From contig NZ_QJRI01000170.1 of the NCBI RefSeq assembly GCF_003254565.1, positions 97,255 to 161,254 on the forward strand: a stretch of 64,000 nucleotides of DNA, given 5' to 3'. Source of the stretch: Flavobacterium nitrogenifigens (lineage in GTDB: Bacteria; Bacteroidota; Bacteroidia; Flavobacteriales; Flavobacteriaceae). A model generated the notes under the pieces. The model saw only the letters and a list, made by a program, of their open reading frames with translations, was not told where the DNA came from and ran no database searches. Position numbers and translations under genes: made by a program. Of this stretch, positions 17,170 to 26,434 are shown piece by piece (the first letter of the stretch is position 1; every line of letters starts with the position of its first letter).

Positions 17170-19221
17170 ATGAAAATGGCAAAGAAAAAAATTTCAAATG
17201 GCAGTCAGGAGCTGAAAGCACTTCTGCAGGCCGGCACGCCCGCTGCAATGCCCGCAGGTATAAAGCCCATGCTGGCCACACTGGTAAATGAGCCCTTCGA
17301 TGATCCCCTTTGGATTTATGAAGTAAAATGGGATGGATACCGCTCGATCGCCTATATCAATAAGGGAGAGGTTTCACTTTCCTCCCGCAACAATAAACCT
17401 TTTACCGACAAATATTATCCAGTCACAAACGCATTACAGCACTGGAAAAACAATGCTGTACTGGATGGGGAAATTTTGGTAATCCAGGAGGACGGAAAAG
17501 CAGATTTCAGCGCGCTTCAGAACTGGCGCAGCGAAGCGGACGGACACCTGGTTTTTTACGTTTTTGATATTCTGTGGTACAACGGAATAAACATTATGGA
17601 TCTGGAACTCTCCAAGCGCCAGCTTATACTAAAACAGATACTCCCACATGGTGACGACAGGATCCGCCTGAGCCAGCCTTTCAGCGGCGGGATAGACTTC
17701 TTTGAGACTGCCTCAAAAATGGGGCTTGAAGGCATTATGGCCAAAAGGAAAGATTCCCTCTACAGCCCTGACAGCCGAAACAAACAGTGGCTTAAAATCA
17801 AGGCAAACAAAAGACAGGAAGTCGTTATTGCAGGATATACCAAAAATGATTCTTCTTCCAAGCTTTTCAGTTCGCTCCTCCTGGGTGTTTATCAAAATGG
17901 GCAGCTGGTCTATATGGGCAAAGTCGGGACCGGATTTACCGATAAAATGCAGCGTGAAATGATGGACCAGTTCAAACCGCTTGTAACCAAAACAATTCCC
18001 TTCGCATCAGAGCCGGATATAAACAAGCCGTCACGTTTCCGTCCCAACCCTCCGCATGCCCAGGCAGTCTGGCTCAAGCCCGTTTTGGTCTGCGAGGTCA
18101 GCTTTGCAGAAATCACCTCTGACGGGGTTTTCCGCCACCCTTCTTTTGAAGGCATGCGAACCGATAAAAAAGCAGGTGATGTCGTACTTGAAAAAGAAGA
18201 CTCGGCTTCATCCATCGTTAAAGATGCTAAAACCAGCGGGAAGAAGTCCGTCTCCTCGCCTCTTACGGCGCCAGGGAAATCCGCGCGCGGCACTCTGCTG
18301 AATCCGTCAGAGGAAACGCAGACCAAGAAAATTAAAGGCCATAATCTCACCTTTTCCAACTTAAGCAAAATCTATTGGCCAGAGGACGGTTTCACCAAAC
18401 GTGACATGTTCAACTATTATTATCAGGCCGCAGAATTCATCCTGCCCTATCTCAAAGACCGTCCTTTGTCGCTGAACCGCTTTCCCGGCGGTATCCACGG
18501 CAAAAGTTTCTACCAGAAAGATGTCAAAGGAAAAGCTCCCGAATGGGCAGATACTTTTCCCTACACCACAAGTGACGGGGAAAGCAAGGAATTCCTTGTC
18601 GGGGACGATGAAAAGACACTTTTGTATATGGCATCGCTCGGCTGCATTGAAATGAACCCGTGGTTCAGCCGCGTGCAGCATCCCGACAATCCTGATTACT
18701 GCGTCATTGACCTTGATCCGGACCAGAATACTTTCGAACAGGTCATCCGAGCTGCCTGCGAGGTGAAAAATGTACTCGATGCGCTGGAAATCACGGGCTA
18801 TGTGAAGACATCTGGGTCAACGGGAATTCATATTTATATCCCGCTGGGAGGCAAATACAGCTACGACCAGTCGCAAATGTTCGGCAAAATGATCGTATCG
18901 ATCGTTCATTCACAGCTTCCGGATTTCACAAGCCTGGAACGCCAGATTAAAAACCGCAGCGGAAAGATGTACCTTGATTTTCTTCAGAACCGTTCGGGTG
19001 CAACCATTGCATGCCCCTATTCGCTTCGTCCTAAACCGGGAGCCACGGTATCCATGCCCCTGCACTGGGAAGAGGTTAAAAAGGGACTGGCCATGAAAGA
19101 TTTCACCATCGAGAATTCCATCGCCCGCATGAGGTCTGAAGGCGACATTTTCAAAGGATCGCTAAAAAAAGGAATTGATATGAAAAAAGCGGTGGCAAAA
19201 GCCCAGAGCATCTTTTTTTGA
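17170..19221 (+). CDS. ligD: DNA ligase D: ATP-dependent ligase plus polymerase/primase domain
   Basis: 683 residues from the ATG at 17170; the longer upstream frame runs through the DUF3606 gene and terminator and is not real. The ligase domain is at residues about 25-330, with the nucleotidyl-lysine in EVKWDGYR (Lys53). The LigD polymerase/primase domain is at about 390-683, with the paired acids in IDLDPD (Asp514, Asp516). LigD joins double-strand breaks with Ku in bacterial end joining. The 3'-phosphoesterase domain found in many LigD proteins is missing, and no Ku gene is visible. The region around 335-390 is a low-complexity linker. Confidence 0.93.
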   Translation: MKMAKKKISNGSQELKALLQAGTPAAMPAGIKPMLATLVNEPFDDPLWIYEVKWDGYRSIAYINKGEVSLSSRNNKPFTDKYYPVTNALQHWKNNAVLDGEILVIQEDGKADFSALQNWRSEADGHLVFYVFDILWYNGINIMDLELSKRQLILKQILPHGDDRIRLSQPFSGGIDFFETASKMGLEGIMAKRKDSLYSPDSRNKQWLKIKANKRQEVVIAGYTKNDSSSKLFSSLLLGVYQNGQLVYMGKVGTGFTDKMQREMMDQFKPLVTKTIPFASEPDINKPSRFRPNPPHAQAVWLKPVLVCEVSFAEITSDGVFRHPSFEGMRTDKKAGDVVLEKEDSASSIVKDAKTSGKKSVSSPLTAPGKSARGTLLNPSEETQTKKIKGHNLTFSNLSKIYWPEDGFTKRDMFNYYYQAAEFILPYLKDRPLSLNRFPGGIHGKSFYQKDVKGKAPEWADTFPYTTSDGESKEFLVGDDEKTLLYMASLGCIEMNPWFSRVQHPDNPDYCVIDLDPDQNTFEQVIRAACEVKNVLDALEITGYVKTSGSTGIHIYIPLGGKYSYDQSQMFGKMIVSIVHSQLPDFTSLERQIKNRSGKMYLDFLQNRSGATIACPYSLRPKPGATVSMPLHWEEVKKGLAMKDFTIENSIARMRSEGDIFKGSLKKGIDMKKAVAKAQSIFF

Positions 19222-19282
19222 ATTTCCGTCTTTTGAAATTCAAACAGATAAAAATGCATTTTAATAAATAAAAAATTTAATT

Positions 19283-19534
19283 ATGACCACAGCCTACTTT
19301 CTTACCTCGGGACTGCCGGATATGTATCAGGCAGTGCTGACCGATATTGCCGACAACAGCAAATATCTCTGGGCCGCCTCGCAGCCTACATTTTTAAAGT
19401 GCCTCGATGCAATGGAAGAATTTCTTGCCGACAATTTTATAGTCCTTTACAGCAAAATACTGACTTCTGCGGAGCGTGACCCGCTCATCGACAAGGAACT
19501 GGAAGGGTTTATTTTAAACCATCTGGAATATTAG
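19283..19534 (+). CDS. Hypothetical protein, 83 aa
   Basis: It follows ligD by 61 bases on the same strand. The residues (LTSGLPDMYQAVLTDIADNSKYLW, then LKCLDAMEEFLADNFIVLYSKILTSAERDPLIDKELEGF) suggest a small all-helical protein. There are no known motifs. It could share ligD's transcript. Confidence 0.6.
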   Translation: MTTAYFLTSGLPDMYQAVLTDIADNSKYLWAASQPTFLKCLDAMEEFLADNFIVLYSKILTSAERDPLIDKELEGFILNHLEY

Positions 19535-19677
19535 CAGCTTAGTGGCGACCGACCATTTCCCGCAGCTGGCTGTTCACTATTCAAATTTTTAAGCCGGTTG
19601 GATGTAAAATATAATCTTCTGGTTTTAGAGGTCCGTGGAAATTTAAGGTCATGAACTAACTCCTGCAAAATAATAAA

Positions 19678-20142
19678 TCAGTCAAGTATGCCTTTTCCAA
19701 ATATCTTCTCTATCTGGAATATATAGCTGTTCAATATCGGCGTTGAAAGGAAAAAGCGGCTCACTGCCGCAGCTTTTGCATCCAGCTTTTGATTGTCAAA
19801 TGACCGTTCCAGCAGCGTCGTGTAATCCCGAAGCTGGTCTTCATCCAATATTCTGCGCAGCTCCCTTTCGGTATTCACATAGGATTTGAGCATCGGAAAA
19901 TCATTGTTATTGTCCTCTTCATATCTGTCAAGACCTGCTTTTACTGCATCAAATTCACTTCTAAACAGCAGCAGAACCTCAGCCATATTAGTCCCGTAAA
20001 AGATATTGGGCACCAGTCCCGCTTTATAATTTGCATAATGCTCCTGAGAGGACATCGGATTCTCGAGATACTGTTCAAAGGTCTGGATTCGGAATATATA
20101 ATCTGTTTCAAAGATGTTACGGTCTTGATAATCAATGTCCAT
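19678..20142 (-). CDS. Hypothetical protein, 154 aa
   Basis: 154-residue soluble protein, acidic and helical, with no recognised motif (for example RFEYADYKAG-type helices in the middle and a C-terminal FFLSTPILNSYIFQIEKIFG). It is on the minus strand, 179 bases downstream of the defence operon's last gene. That gap holds no terminator I can see, so read-through from the operon is possible. Confidence 0.55.
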   Translation of the reverse strand: MDIDYQDRNIFETDYIFRIQTFEQYLENPMSSQEHYANYKAGLVPNIFYGTNMAEVLLLFRSEFDAVKAGLDRYEEDNNNDFPMLKSYVNTERELRRILDEDQLRDYTTLLERSFDNQKLDAKAAAVSRFFLSTPILNSYIFQIEKIFGKGILD

Positions 20143-20321
20143 AGAGTCTGATGTTTAATGGATATATAAAAATAGCTAATTTTTCAATTGTAGTCAACTA
20201 AAATATTGTGTTCCCTTAATGTCCAATTTGACGTTTTAAATAATCTCTTAGAGTCTTGAAATTTATTGCTGAAATTTGTGAAAGCAATGCTTTTTGAGAT
20301 CCTTTCTGCTAAACATTCTTG

Positions 20322-21173
20322 CTAACTTGCAATGGAACGAAAACCTCCAGAACAAAACCAATCATCTTCCGATAGGGTTCTATACATTACACTCTCCCAT
20401 GAATTAAGGTTAACCTGTTCATTTGAAACGGCCTCCGCTTCCAGATACCTTTTAACACCTGGAGTGCCTTCAGTACTAGAAAAAATCCTTTCTAAATTGT
20501 ACTTCATCCCTGATAATCGTCTTGCTGCTTGGGATGCATATAAAATATTTAAATTAAAACAGTCTAAGTGTGAAGCTACTCTCGCTGAAAGCAAAGCGCT
20601 CCATGTTGAATGAGGAGAAACCCTATATGTTAATGTGAGTGGCGTTGTTCTATTTACGTCAGCAATTAGCCATTTTACATTTTCAATGTCATCATAATAA
20701 GGATGCAGGGTTTCATCATTTGGACCACTCGGGCAATCTGCTAATTTGCCGGTATTGCAGTCTTTGCATGAAGGAACTAAATTGACAGGCACTACCGAAA
20801 GTCTTGGAAACTTGGTTTTTGGAAGATAATGATCTAATGTAGTGGCTTCTCCATGAGAACATAAGGGACATAACCCATTAGGTGCGGATGAAATAAGTTT
20901 GTCGTAGTACACACGTCCTTGCGGTTTGGCGACCATTTGGCCTGTATACAATTTTTTCAATTCCTTATTTGTCACATTTCCATTAATTAACGTCTCAATT
21001 GCAATTGTGTGGATCTGTCCTTTAGTAATTTTATTATCAAATTCATCCTCAGCTGCATTTATTAATGCCTGGCAGGCAGTAAGTCTAGCTCTAAATGCTG
21101 CATTTCCTACTGTACTGACACAGACAGGAAACACAACGGCTGCCGTTATTATTGGTTTATTTATTTTACGCAC
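20322..21173 (-). CDS. HNH endonuclease, Septu PtuB-like
   Basis: 283 residues. The HNH zinc-type fold is clear: CPLC (Cys102, Cys105), LDHYLPK (Asp114-His115), then NLVPSCKDCNTGK (Asn131, Cys136, Cys139, Asn140). Such nucleases cut DNA or RNA when activated by the partner ATPase. The GTG start directly follows the ATPase stop with no gap, so translation is coupled. In Septu systems an ATPase (PtuA) and an HNH nuclease (PtuB) together abort phage infection. The pairing and order fit; the family identity is from architecture, not from a search. Confidence 0.8.
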   Translation of the reverse strand: MRKINKPIITAAVVFPVCVSTVGNAAFRARLTACQALINAAEDEFDNKITKGQIHTIAIETLINGNVTNKELKKLYTGQMVAKPQGRVYYDKLISSAPNGLCPLCSHGEATTLDHYLPKTKFPRLSVVPVNLVPSCKDCNTGKLADCPSGPNDETLHPYYDDIENVKWLIADVNRTTPLTLTYRVSPHSTWSALLSARVASHLDCFNLNILYASQAARRLSGMKYNLERIFSSTEGTPGVKRYLEAEAVSNEQVNLNSWESVMYRTLSEDDWFCSGGFRSIAS

Positions 21174-22697
21174 TTATTTTTTATTTGCAATTAAAGCCAT
21201 TAGAATCGATTTTGCCTCAGCTCCAAGCTGATTGCCGAATAATTCTAATACCTGTTCATAACTATAATCATTGTTTTCAACTATATCTGTCATCATCTTA
21301 TAAAAACCCGAATTTGTAACTTCCAGGCCAAATACATCATTAGTCAAAACACCGACATTCTCTCCAAATGATTCTCTGGTTAAGCGGTCAGAAACCATCA
21401 CATTTCCGCTTCTTCTTATTTTCCATACACAGCTTCTTGGAACTTCTTGCAGAATTACGGGTGAATGTGTAGAAATAATAGCCACCCCATTTGTTTTAAT
21501 AAGCAGATCCGATACGGCACGTATGAATGCCGACAAAAGCGGCGGATGTAGATGGGCTTCTGGCTCATCCATTAAAACAAGACTTTTCTCCTGCAGCTTT
21601 TCAACTAGCTTTGTAATTGTTAGCAGTATTATTTTATGTCCAGAACTAAGTCTTCTAAAAGCTGTAATTATGATCTCCTTCTTAGCCTGTAAATCTTCAT
21701 TCAGGATCATATCAGCGAATCCTTCCCTCTGAAAATTTGGATCTGACTCTAAGGTTTCAATCGCTTCGATAAGTCTTGGGATCAGTCTTCTTGATCTACA
21801 TACTTTTATGCTCTCAAAAAATTCTTCCGAGAGAATACCTAAATCTTTGATATCAATACCGGAATGAAATTCATTAATTTCTCGCAGACCAATGTATGAA
21901 TATTTCATACCATTAATAAAATCTAGATTTTCAGGAATATCCAATTCATCAAAAACACTAAAAGAAACTGAAATCAAGTTTGCAAATGAATTCTCCTCAA
22001 GATCATACTTGTTGATTTGATTAAAATGAAATGTACCAGGTATAGAAAGAAAATCTGATGGAACCAAAAGCGAATGTATCATATTATCGATCAGGGTCGT
22101 TTTACCCGCACCATTGCGTCCAATTAAAACGTGTATGTTTGTTGGAGGCATCGATTCTGGTATTACATCAAATAAAAAATCCAAAGACTCGGTCATTGCT
22201 CTTTCTTCGGTTATAAACCTAAAACTGTATGGTGTCAATCTGGCGCCGCCTTTGGCCATTCTTCTGAACTGCCCTGTTATAGTATTAGGATGAAGATCTC
22301 TGAGAAAAGATACTTCGAAAACCTTCTCATCTTTTACCATGTTGAAAACATCTGGCTTTTTAGCAATATCATTTAATCGGTCTAGAATTAAATTCCGCAA
22401 TTCATCACCAAGTTTATTGAGCTGCTCATAATATTCCTCTGAATTTCCAACAGAAAAATAATTGTCCCCAACATATTCAAAGACATCTCCAATATCATAA
22501 ACCCTGTCCCGTTCTTCTTGGCCTTTAAAGCCAATTTTCAACACGCCTATATCGTGTTTTTGTGATGCATCATCAACATAAAAAATTCCAAATAAAGTAT
22601 AGAAACTGTAGTCGTTCCAGTTGTCCCATACAAGACATACCTCATTTTTTGTTTCGGGATTAAATTCTCCCCAGGTATCTAAGATTCTAAAAATCAT
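21174..22697 (-). CDS. AAA-family ATPase, Septu PtuA-like
   Basis: 507 residues. The Walker A motif GRNGAGKT is at 193-200 and Walker B LVLMDEPEAHLHPP has Asp377-Glu378; an ABC/SMC-like D-loop and His (STHSPVI) follow. This is an AAA15/OLD-like ATPase lacking a TOPRIM. About 190 residues precede Walker A, longer than usual, and contain strand-rich sequence with no recognised domain. It sits 63 bases downstream of the helicase gene and directly abuts the HNH gene. The likely role is a sensor that controls the nuclease. Confidence 0.8.
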   Translation of the reverse strand: MIFRILDTWGEFNPETKNEVCLVWDNWNDYSFYTLFGIFYVDDASQKHDIGVLKIGFKGQEERDRVYDIGDVFEYVGDNYFSVGNSEEYYEQLNKLGDELRNLILDRLNDIAKKPDVFNMVKDEKVFEVSFLRDLHPNTITGQFRRMAKGGARLTPYSFRFITEERAMTESLDFLFDVIPESMPPTNIHVLIGRNGAGKTTLIDNMIHSLLVPSDFLSIPGTFHFNQINKYDLEENSFANLISVSFSVFDELDIPENLDFINGMKYSYIGLREINEFHSGIDIKDLGILSEEFFESIKVCRSRRLIPRLIEAIETLESDPNFQREGFADMILNEDLQAKKEIIITAFRRLSSGHKIILLTITKLVEKLQEKSLVLMDEPEAHLHPPLLSAFIRAVSDLLIKTNGVAIISTHSPVILQEVPRSCVWKIRRSGNVMVSDRLTRESFGENVGVLTNDVFGLEVTNSGFYKMMTDIVENNDYSYEQVLELFGNQLGAEAKSILMALIANKK

Positions 22698-22760
22698 TTT
22701 ATATTCTTATAATTAGTATTGAGTACTAGATTGTTTAGCTTTCTAGTTTATATGCTCTTT

Positions 22761-23852
22761 TTATTTTTCCAGATCATAGTTAATTATATCAGCTGCGGCA
22801 GTGCTGCTATTAAAGTTGTAAACTACGGCGACACTGTATCGTGCACGCGTAATGGCAACATATAATTTAGAGCGGCTGGTATCGGCCAGTTCACTGTTAC
22901 TGTCTAAGAACCATTGTATATATGGCTTGGTGGGATAAATTAAAACCCTATCAAAGGAAAGCCCTTTGGATTCTCCAAAATTCATAACCGGATATTTATC
23001 ATTTACTTTCTGCCGTCTGCTGTCTCTCAATTGAAGGGGACTATAACGTTTTAAGTAATTTTCTAAATCTTTTTCTCTGACAAAAAAGATCCCGTCATGA
23101 CCTGTTATGCTGTCATTCCCGCTTTTTACCGTTGAAAGTTTACTATATAGCTTATTAGATAAACTGCAGATTAAATCATTACATCTGTAATTAACTTGCA
23201 GCGAGGTCTGATCACTTTCAATTTTGATGGATTTATCCTCGAAGAAGTAATTTACAATATTGGCTTTTTTATATCTTGCATGTTTTGCAGAACTGTTGGT
23301 CGAATATGTTGCCTGTCTGGGATCTCCAACTAGAATTACTTCGGTATCAGAACTAAAAAGCAATTTTAGAATTTCGAGATCATAACCTGCAAGGTCCTGG
23401 ACCTCATCAATAAATATCTTTGGAAATATTTTTGATATTCGTTTTATAACTGCCTGCCGGCCTATACTGTTAGAAGTACACACAAATTCAGATATCTTAT
23501 CTGAATAAATTTTTACATCTTTTGTAAAGTAATAATTTTCAACATCACTTTTAGCAACATACATTGCTGATTTTTTATTAACTAAAATAAGTCCATTGAT
23601 TCGTTTTTCAAAAACAGCACCTTGAAAGGGACGCACACCATGCTGCAAAAGAAATGAAAACCATGTTTGCACCGTAATATTATCGGGAATATAATTTAGT
23701 TTCTCAATAATTTTTTTTCTGATTTCCGCTTCATTTGCCTGGGTATAAGTTGTAATTAAAACCTTTTTTTCAGAGGTCTTTATTGCTTCTTCAATCAAAT
23801 ACGTCGTTTTTCCTGAACCGGCCGCGGCAATTATTAGTTTATTGTTTTCCAT
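22761..23852 (-). CDS. UvrD/Rep-like superfamily 1 helicase, Gabija GajB-like (short)
   Basis: 363 residues with all main SF1A motifs: I AAAGSGKTT (9-17), Ia VLITTYTQAN, II FIDEVQD (Asp149-Glu150), III VILVGDPRQATY, IV LQVNYRCN, V GESKGLSFDRV and VI YVAITRARYS. It is shorter than the studied GajB (just under 500 residues), so the accessory subdomains are reduced. GajB joins GajA to degrade or nick invading DNA. The start is three bases after the stop of the OLD/TOPRIM gene, so they are coupled. Confidence 0.85.
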   Translation of the reverse strand: MENNKLIIAAAGSGKTTYLIEEAIKTSEKKVLITTYTQANEAEIRKKIIEKLNYIPDNITVQTWFSFLLQHGVRPFQGAVFEKRINGLILVNKKSAMYVAKSDVENYYFTKDVKIYSDKISEFVCTSNSIGRQAVIKRISKIFPKIFIDEVQDLAGYDLEILKLLFSSDTEVILVGDPRQATYSTNSSAKHARYKKANIVNYFFEDKSIKIESDQTSLQVNYRCNDLICSLSNKLYSKLSTVKSGNDSITGHDGIFFVREKDLENYLKRYSPLQLRDSRRQKVNDKYPVMNFGESKGLSFDRVLIYPTKPYIQWFLDSNSELADTSRSKLYVAITRARYSVAVVYNFNSSTAAADIINYDLEK

Positions 23853-23855
23853 TTT

Positions 23856-25496
23856 TTACCTGATTGATTCTAAAATATATCCCGGAAATTTTATGGACCG
23901 AGCGGTGTCAAAAATTTTTAATGCACAATCCGTTTTATTGGCTCGCATATGTCTGTGCATTTCATTAACGTCTGTAAAGGACTTTCCAAAAAGTTTATTT
24001 AATGCATTAAGTCCATTCGCTTTTAAAAACTTTGGCTCCAGTGTATTATAATTGAAATCTTTGGTGCCAATTTTTAGTGAACCGGTATCTACCTCCGTAT
24101 CAAAACAGATTTTTATGTTCTCTTTTGCATTCTCTCCGAGATAGTCTTTATATTTTTCTCCCAAAGCCTCTACGTCACCATCGTTATCTGTTACAACCCT
24201 GACTTCTTTGTCAAGCTTCTCGGCTATCTCAAGAAATCTTAGAAATGATGTGCCGACTGAAATCACATCTATTCCTTTTTCAATCGGCAGCAGACCTCCA
24301 TTTTCATTCATAAATGCTTTCTGCACCACTAATTCATCTGAATCTCCTTCAACTAATATGGCTTTTTTACAAAGTATCAGTCGCAGGGTGTCATATCCTG
24401 CAAGCTTTTCAAAAAACAATTCTGTATCTGCTGAGAGATCCTTCAGTTTGATTGTCTTTTTATTATTTAAAAATATTAAATTCTCTAATCCCAGTTTATT
24501 GGAAACAAAACTGCTGTGCGTGGAAACTAGTATCTGCTTATTTTCTCCCCCATCTTTGATATCTGAAATTAATTGGTTTAAGTTTGAATGCGACAGATGG
24601 TTTTCAGGCTCTTCAAGCAAAATTATGCTTGCTTCCTTTGCCTTTTTATGGCTTAATGCTAACTTGGTCTTAATGATGCACTGTTCCCCCTTCCCGATAA
24701 AATGAAAAGGAATATCGTCCAAATATGTCATTAAACTGCTTTCCCATGCATTTTTAGAAGATAATTCGACAGATATTTCCACTTTCTTATGTGATATTTT
24801 TGAAGCTTCTAAAATCTTTTTATTTATTTTCTTTATAGGTTCATCTGAATTAAAAAAATCCTTCATTTTTCGATGAGACTGGGATATTTCAACAATTTCA
24901 TTTGACTCGAGAAACTCTTTAATTATTCTCGATATATAAATGTCCGATCCATTTTGAAATTTGCTGCTTGACGAGTCAATTAATGCCGATTTAACTGGAA
25001 TTGTTCTTACCGTTATATTCTCATCGCGGGCAAAACTTGACCATAGAATGCTGTAATACTCAATCGGCAGAGATTTAACCCCTCCTATTTTAATTAATTC
25101 TTCGTACTCTCTTTTATACTTTTCATCGAAAGAAATTTTCAGAAAAAACCCCTTAGAATTAGATTTTTCACTATTCATATCTCCTTCAAACAGATCCAGA
25201 CTATCACCCTCTAAGTAGATTTCAATTAGTATATGCGGAGGAGCACAGCCTACACCTTTTTGAAGATCAGAAAGATATTCTTCAACAGCCTGATGATTAA
25301 AAATATACTGCGTTAGTTCAGCACTTAAATACCTGCCATTCATCAATCCAGTCAAAGCCAAGTGGATTGCTTCAATAATTGTTGATTTACCGGCTTCATT
25401 GTCTCCAACAATTATGTTGGTGCCATTTTCAAGCAGCAGATTGAATTCGCCTTTGAAACTCTTGAAATTTTCTATGTGAATCTTTGATATGTGCAT
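23856..25496 (-). CDS. OLD-family ATPase with TOPRIM nuclease domain, Gabija GajA-like
   Basis: 546 residues. The ABC-like ATPase half begins KIHIENFKSFKGEF, with Walker A GDNEAGKST (31-39) and a later IILLEEPENHLSHSNL Walker B/D-loop and STHSSFV. The TOPRIM domain in the C-terminal third has the catalytic acids: Glu383 in ILVEGDSDE, then DNDGD (Asp437, Asp439, Asp441). This is the GajA architecture: a DNA nicking enzyme controlled by nucleotide levels. It is the first gene of the four-gene minus-strand defence operon and is AT-rich compared with the mob and repair genes, which suggests separate acquisition. Confidence 0.87.
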   Translation of the reverse strand: MHISKIHIENFKSFKGEFNLLLENGTNIIVGDNEAGKSTIIEAIHLALTGLMNGRYLSAELTQYIFNHQAVEEYLSDLQKGVGCAPPHILIEIYLEGDSLDLFEGDMNSEKSNSKGFFLKISFDEKYKREYEELIKIGGVKSLPIEYYSILWSSFARDENITVRTIPVKSALIDSSSSKFQNGSDIYISRIIKEFLESNEIVEISQSHRKMKDFFNSDEPIKKINKKILEASKISHKKVEISVELSSKNAWESSLMTYLDDIPFHFIGKGEQCIIKTKLALSHKKAKEASIILLEEPENHLSHSNLNQLISDIKDGGENKQILVSTHSSFVSNKLGLENLIFLNNKKTIKLKDLSADTELFFEKLAGYDTLRLILCKKAILVEGDSDELVVQKAFMNENGGLLPIEKGIDVISVGTSFLRFLEIAEKLDKEVRVVTDNDGDVEALGEKYKDYLGENAKENIKICFDTEVDTGSLKIGTKDFNYNTLEPKFLKANGLNALNKLFGKSFTDVNEMHRHMRANKTDCALKIFDTARSIKFPGYILESIR

Positions 25497-26031
25497 ATAT
25501 TTACAAGTTAATATTCATCTATCTCTATTTTAATTAGCGGTATAAACTACAGCGCCGGTCGAATTAGCAAATATCAATATTTTCCTTCAAGTCACATTAC
25601 GTAAAACCGTAATTGATGTTTTAATAGTAAGTTTCCAAAAATATTGATTAAGGCGAATTAACGCCTAAGTATTTTTACCTGAATTAGCACGTCTTCAAAT
25701 TTTCTTCATTTGGTTTCGCCCAAGGAAATTATTATATGGACAAATCGTGTTTGGAAGGCTTTAAAATCATTTGTTTGTCCATTTAAAATCAGGTTTAAAA
25801 TTATTTTCATTCGAAACGGGTTAAAAGGGCAGCCAAGATAGTGCCCCCCGGACGCTGCATGCGCATAACGGCTCCGTTTCCCTCCGCCGCCCTTCGGGAC
25901 TTATAGCACTCCGCATCCTCAAGCGGTCCACTTGATTCTTGCTTTCTTTTTTCCCGTTTTTTCTTTTGAAAATATTCTTTGGGAGAGGGAGAAAGAGACT
26001 TGAAAATTTTACTCACTTAAATTTTAAAATC
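25497..26031. other. Long intergenic region before ssb, with a G+C-rich block
   Basis: 535 bases between the defence operon (-) and ssb (+). The left part is AT-rich and contains a minus-strand TATTTTTG (25636-25643), a weak candidate -7 box for the defence operon. The segment about 25830-25935 is sharply more G+C-rich, with no credible gene; the 25807-26016 minus frame is low in coding character. It may hold the regulatory start of the ssb operon. Confidence 0.45.
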
Positions 26032-26421
26032 ATGGAAATCATTGGAAGACTTACAAAAGATGCCGTAGTGGCAAAAGTAAACGCAGAAAGACAGGTGGTT
26101 AATTTCTCGATCGCCGTAAACGACAGCTACAAACCTAAAAACAGTACCGAGGTTAAAAAAATAGTGACCTATATTGACTGTTCCTACTGGCTTTCGACAG
26201 GCGTGGCGCAGTATCTTAAAAAAGGAACTGCCGTGGAGCTGTTCGGACGAATCGGTCTGAATGTCTACATCGGAAATGATTCGCTGGCGCATGGAAGCCT
26301 GACCTTTCACACCTCTAACATCAAGATTATTGCGTTTGTCAGCGATAATCCCTCAGCGCCTAAGCAAAATAATGCAGTTTCAAAACAGGATGAAAGAGAC
26401 CCCGACGACCTGCCTTTCTAA
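26032..26421 (+). CDS. ssb: Single-stranded DNA-binding protein
   Basis: 129 residues from the ATG at 26032, where conserved sequence begins (EIIGRLTKDAVV). An earlier in-frame start would add an implausible tail. OB-fold pattern with VNFSIAVNDSY, IDCSYWLS and LKKGTAVELFGRIG; the C-terminus is short and ends DPDDLPF, the acidic tip typical of SSB that binds partner proteins. It is the first gene of the second backbone block (ssb, unknown, pcfK, pcfJ), as is common on Bacteroidota elements. Confidence 0.93.
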   Translation: MEIIGRLTKDAVVAKVNAERQVVNFSIAVNDSYKPKNSTEVKKIVTYIDCSYWLSTGVAQYLKKGTAVELFGRIGLNVYIGNDSLAHGSLTFHTSNIKIIAFVSDNPSAPKQNNAVSKQDERDPDDLPF

Positions 26422-26434
26422 GGTCGGAATTTAA

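Noticed and set aside
24208..24705. 165-residue plus-strand frame inside the GajA-like gene
   Set aside because: Antisense to the TOPRIM and ATPase coding sequence and Ser/Phe-rich as shadows are.
25807..26016. 69-residue minus-strand frame before ssb
   Set aside because: Low-complexity basic sequence, no family match, overlaps the likely ssb leader.
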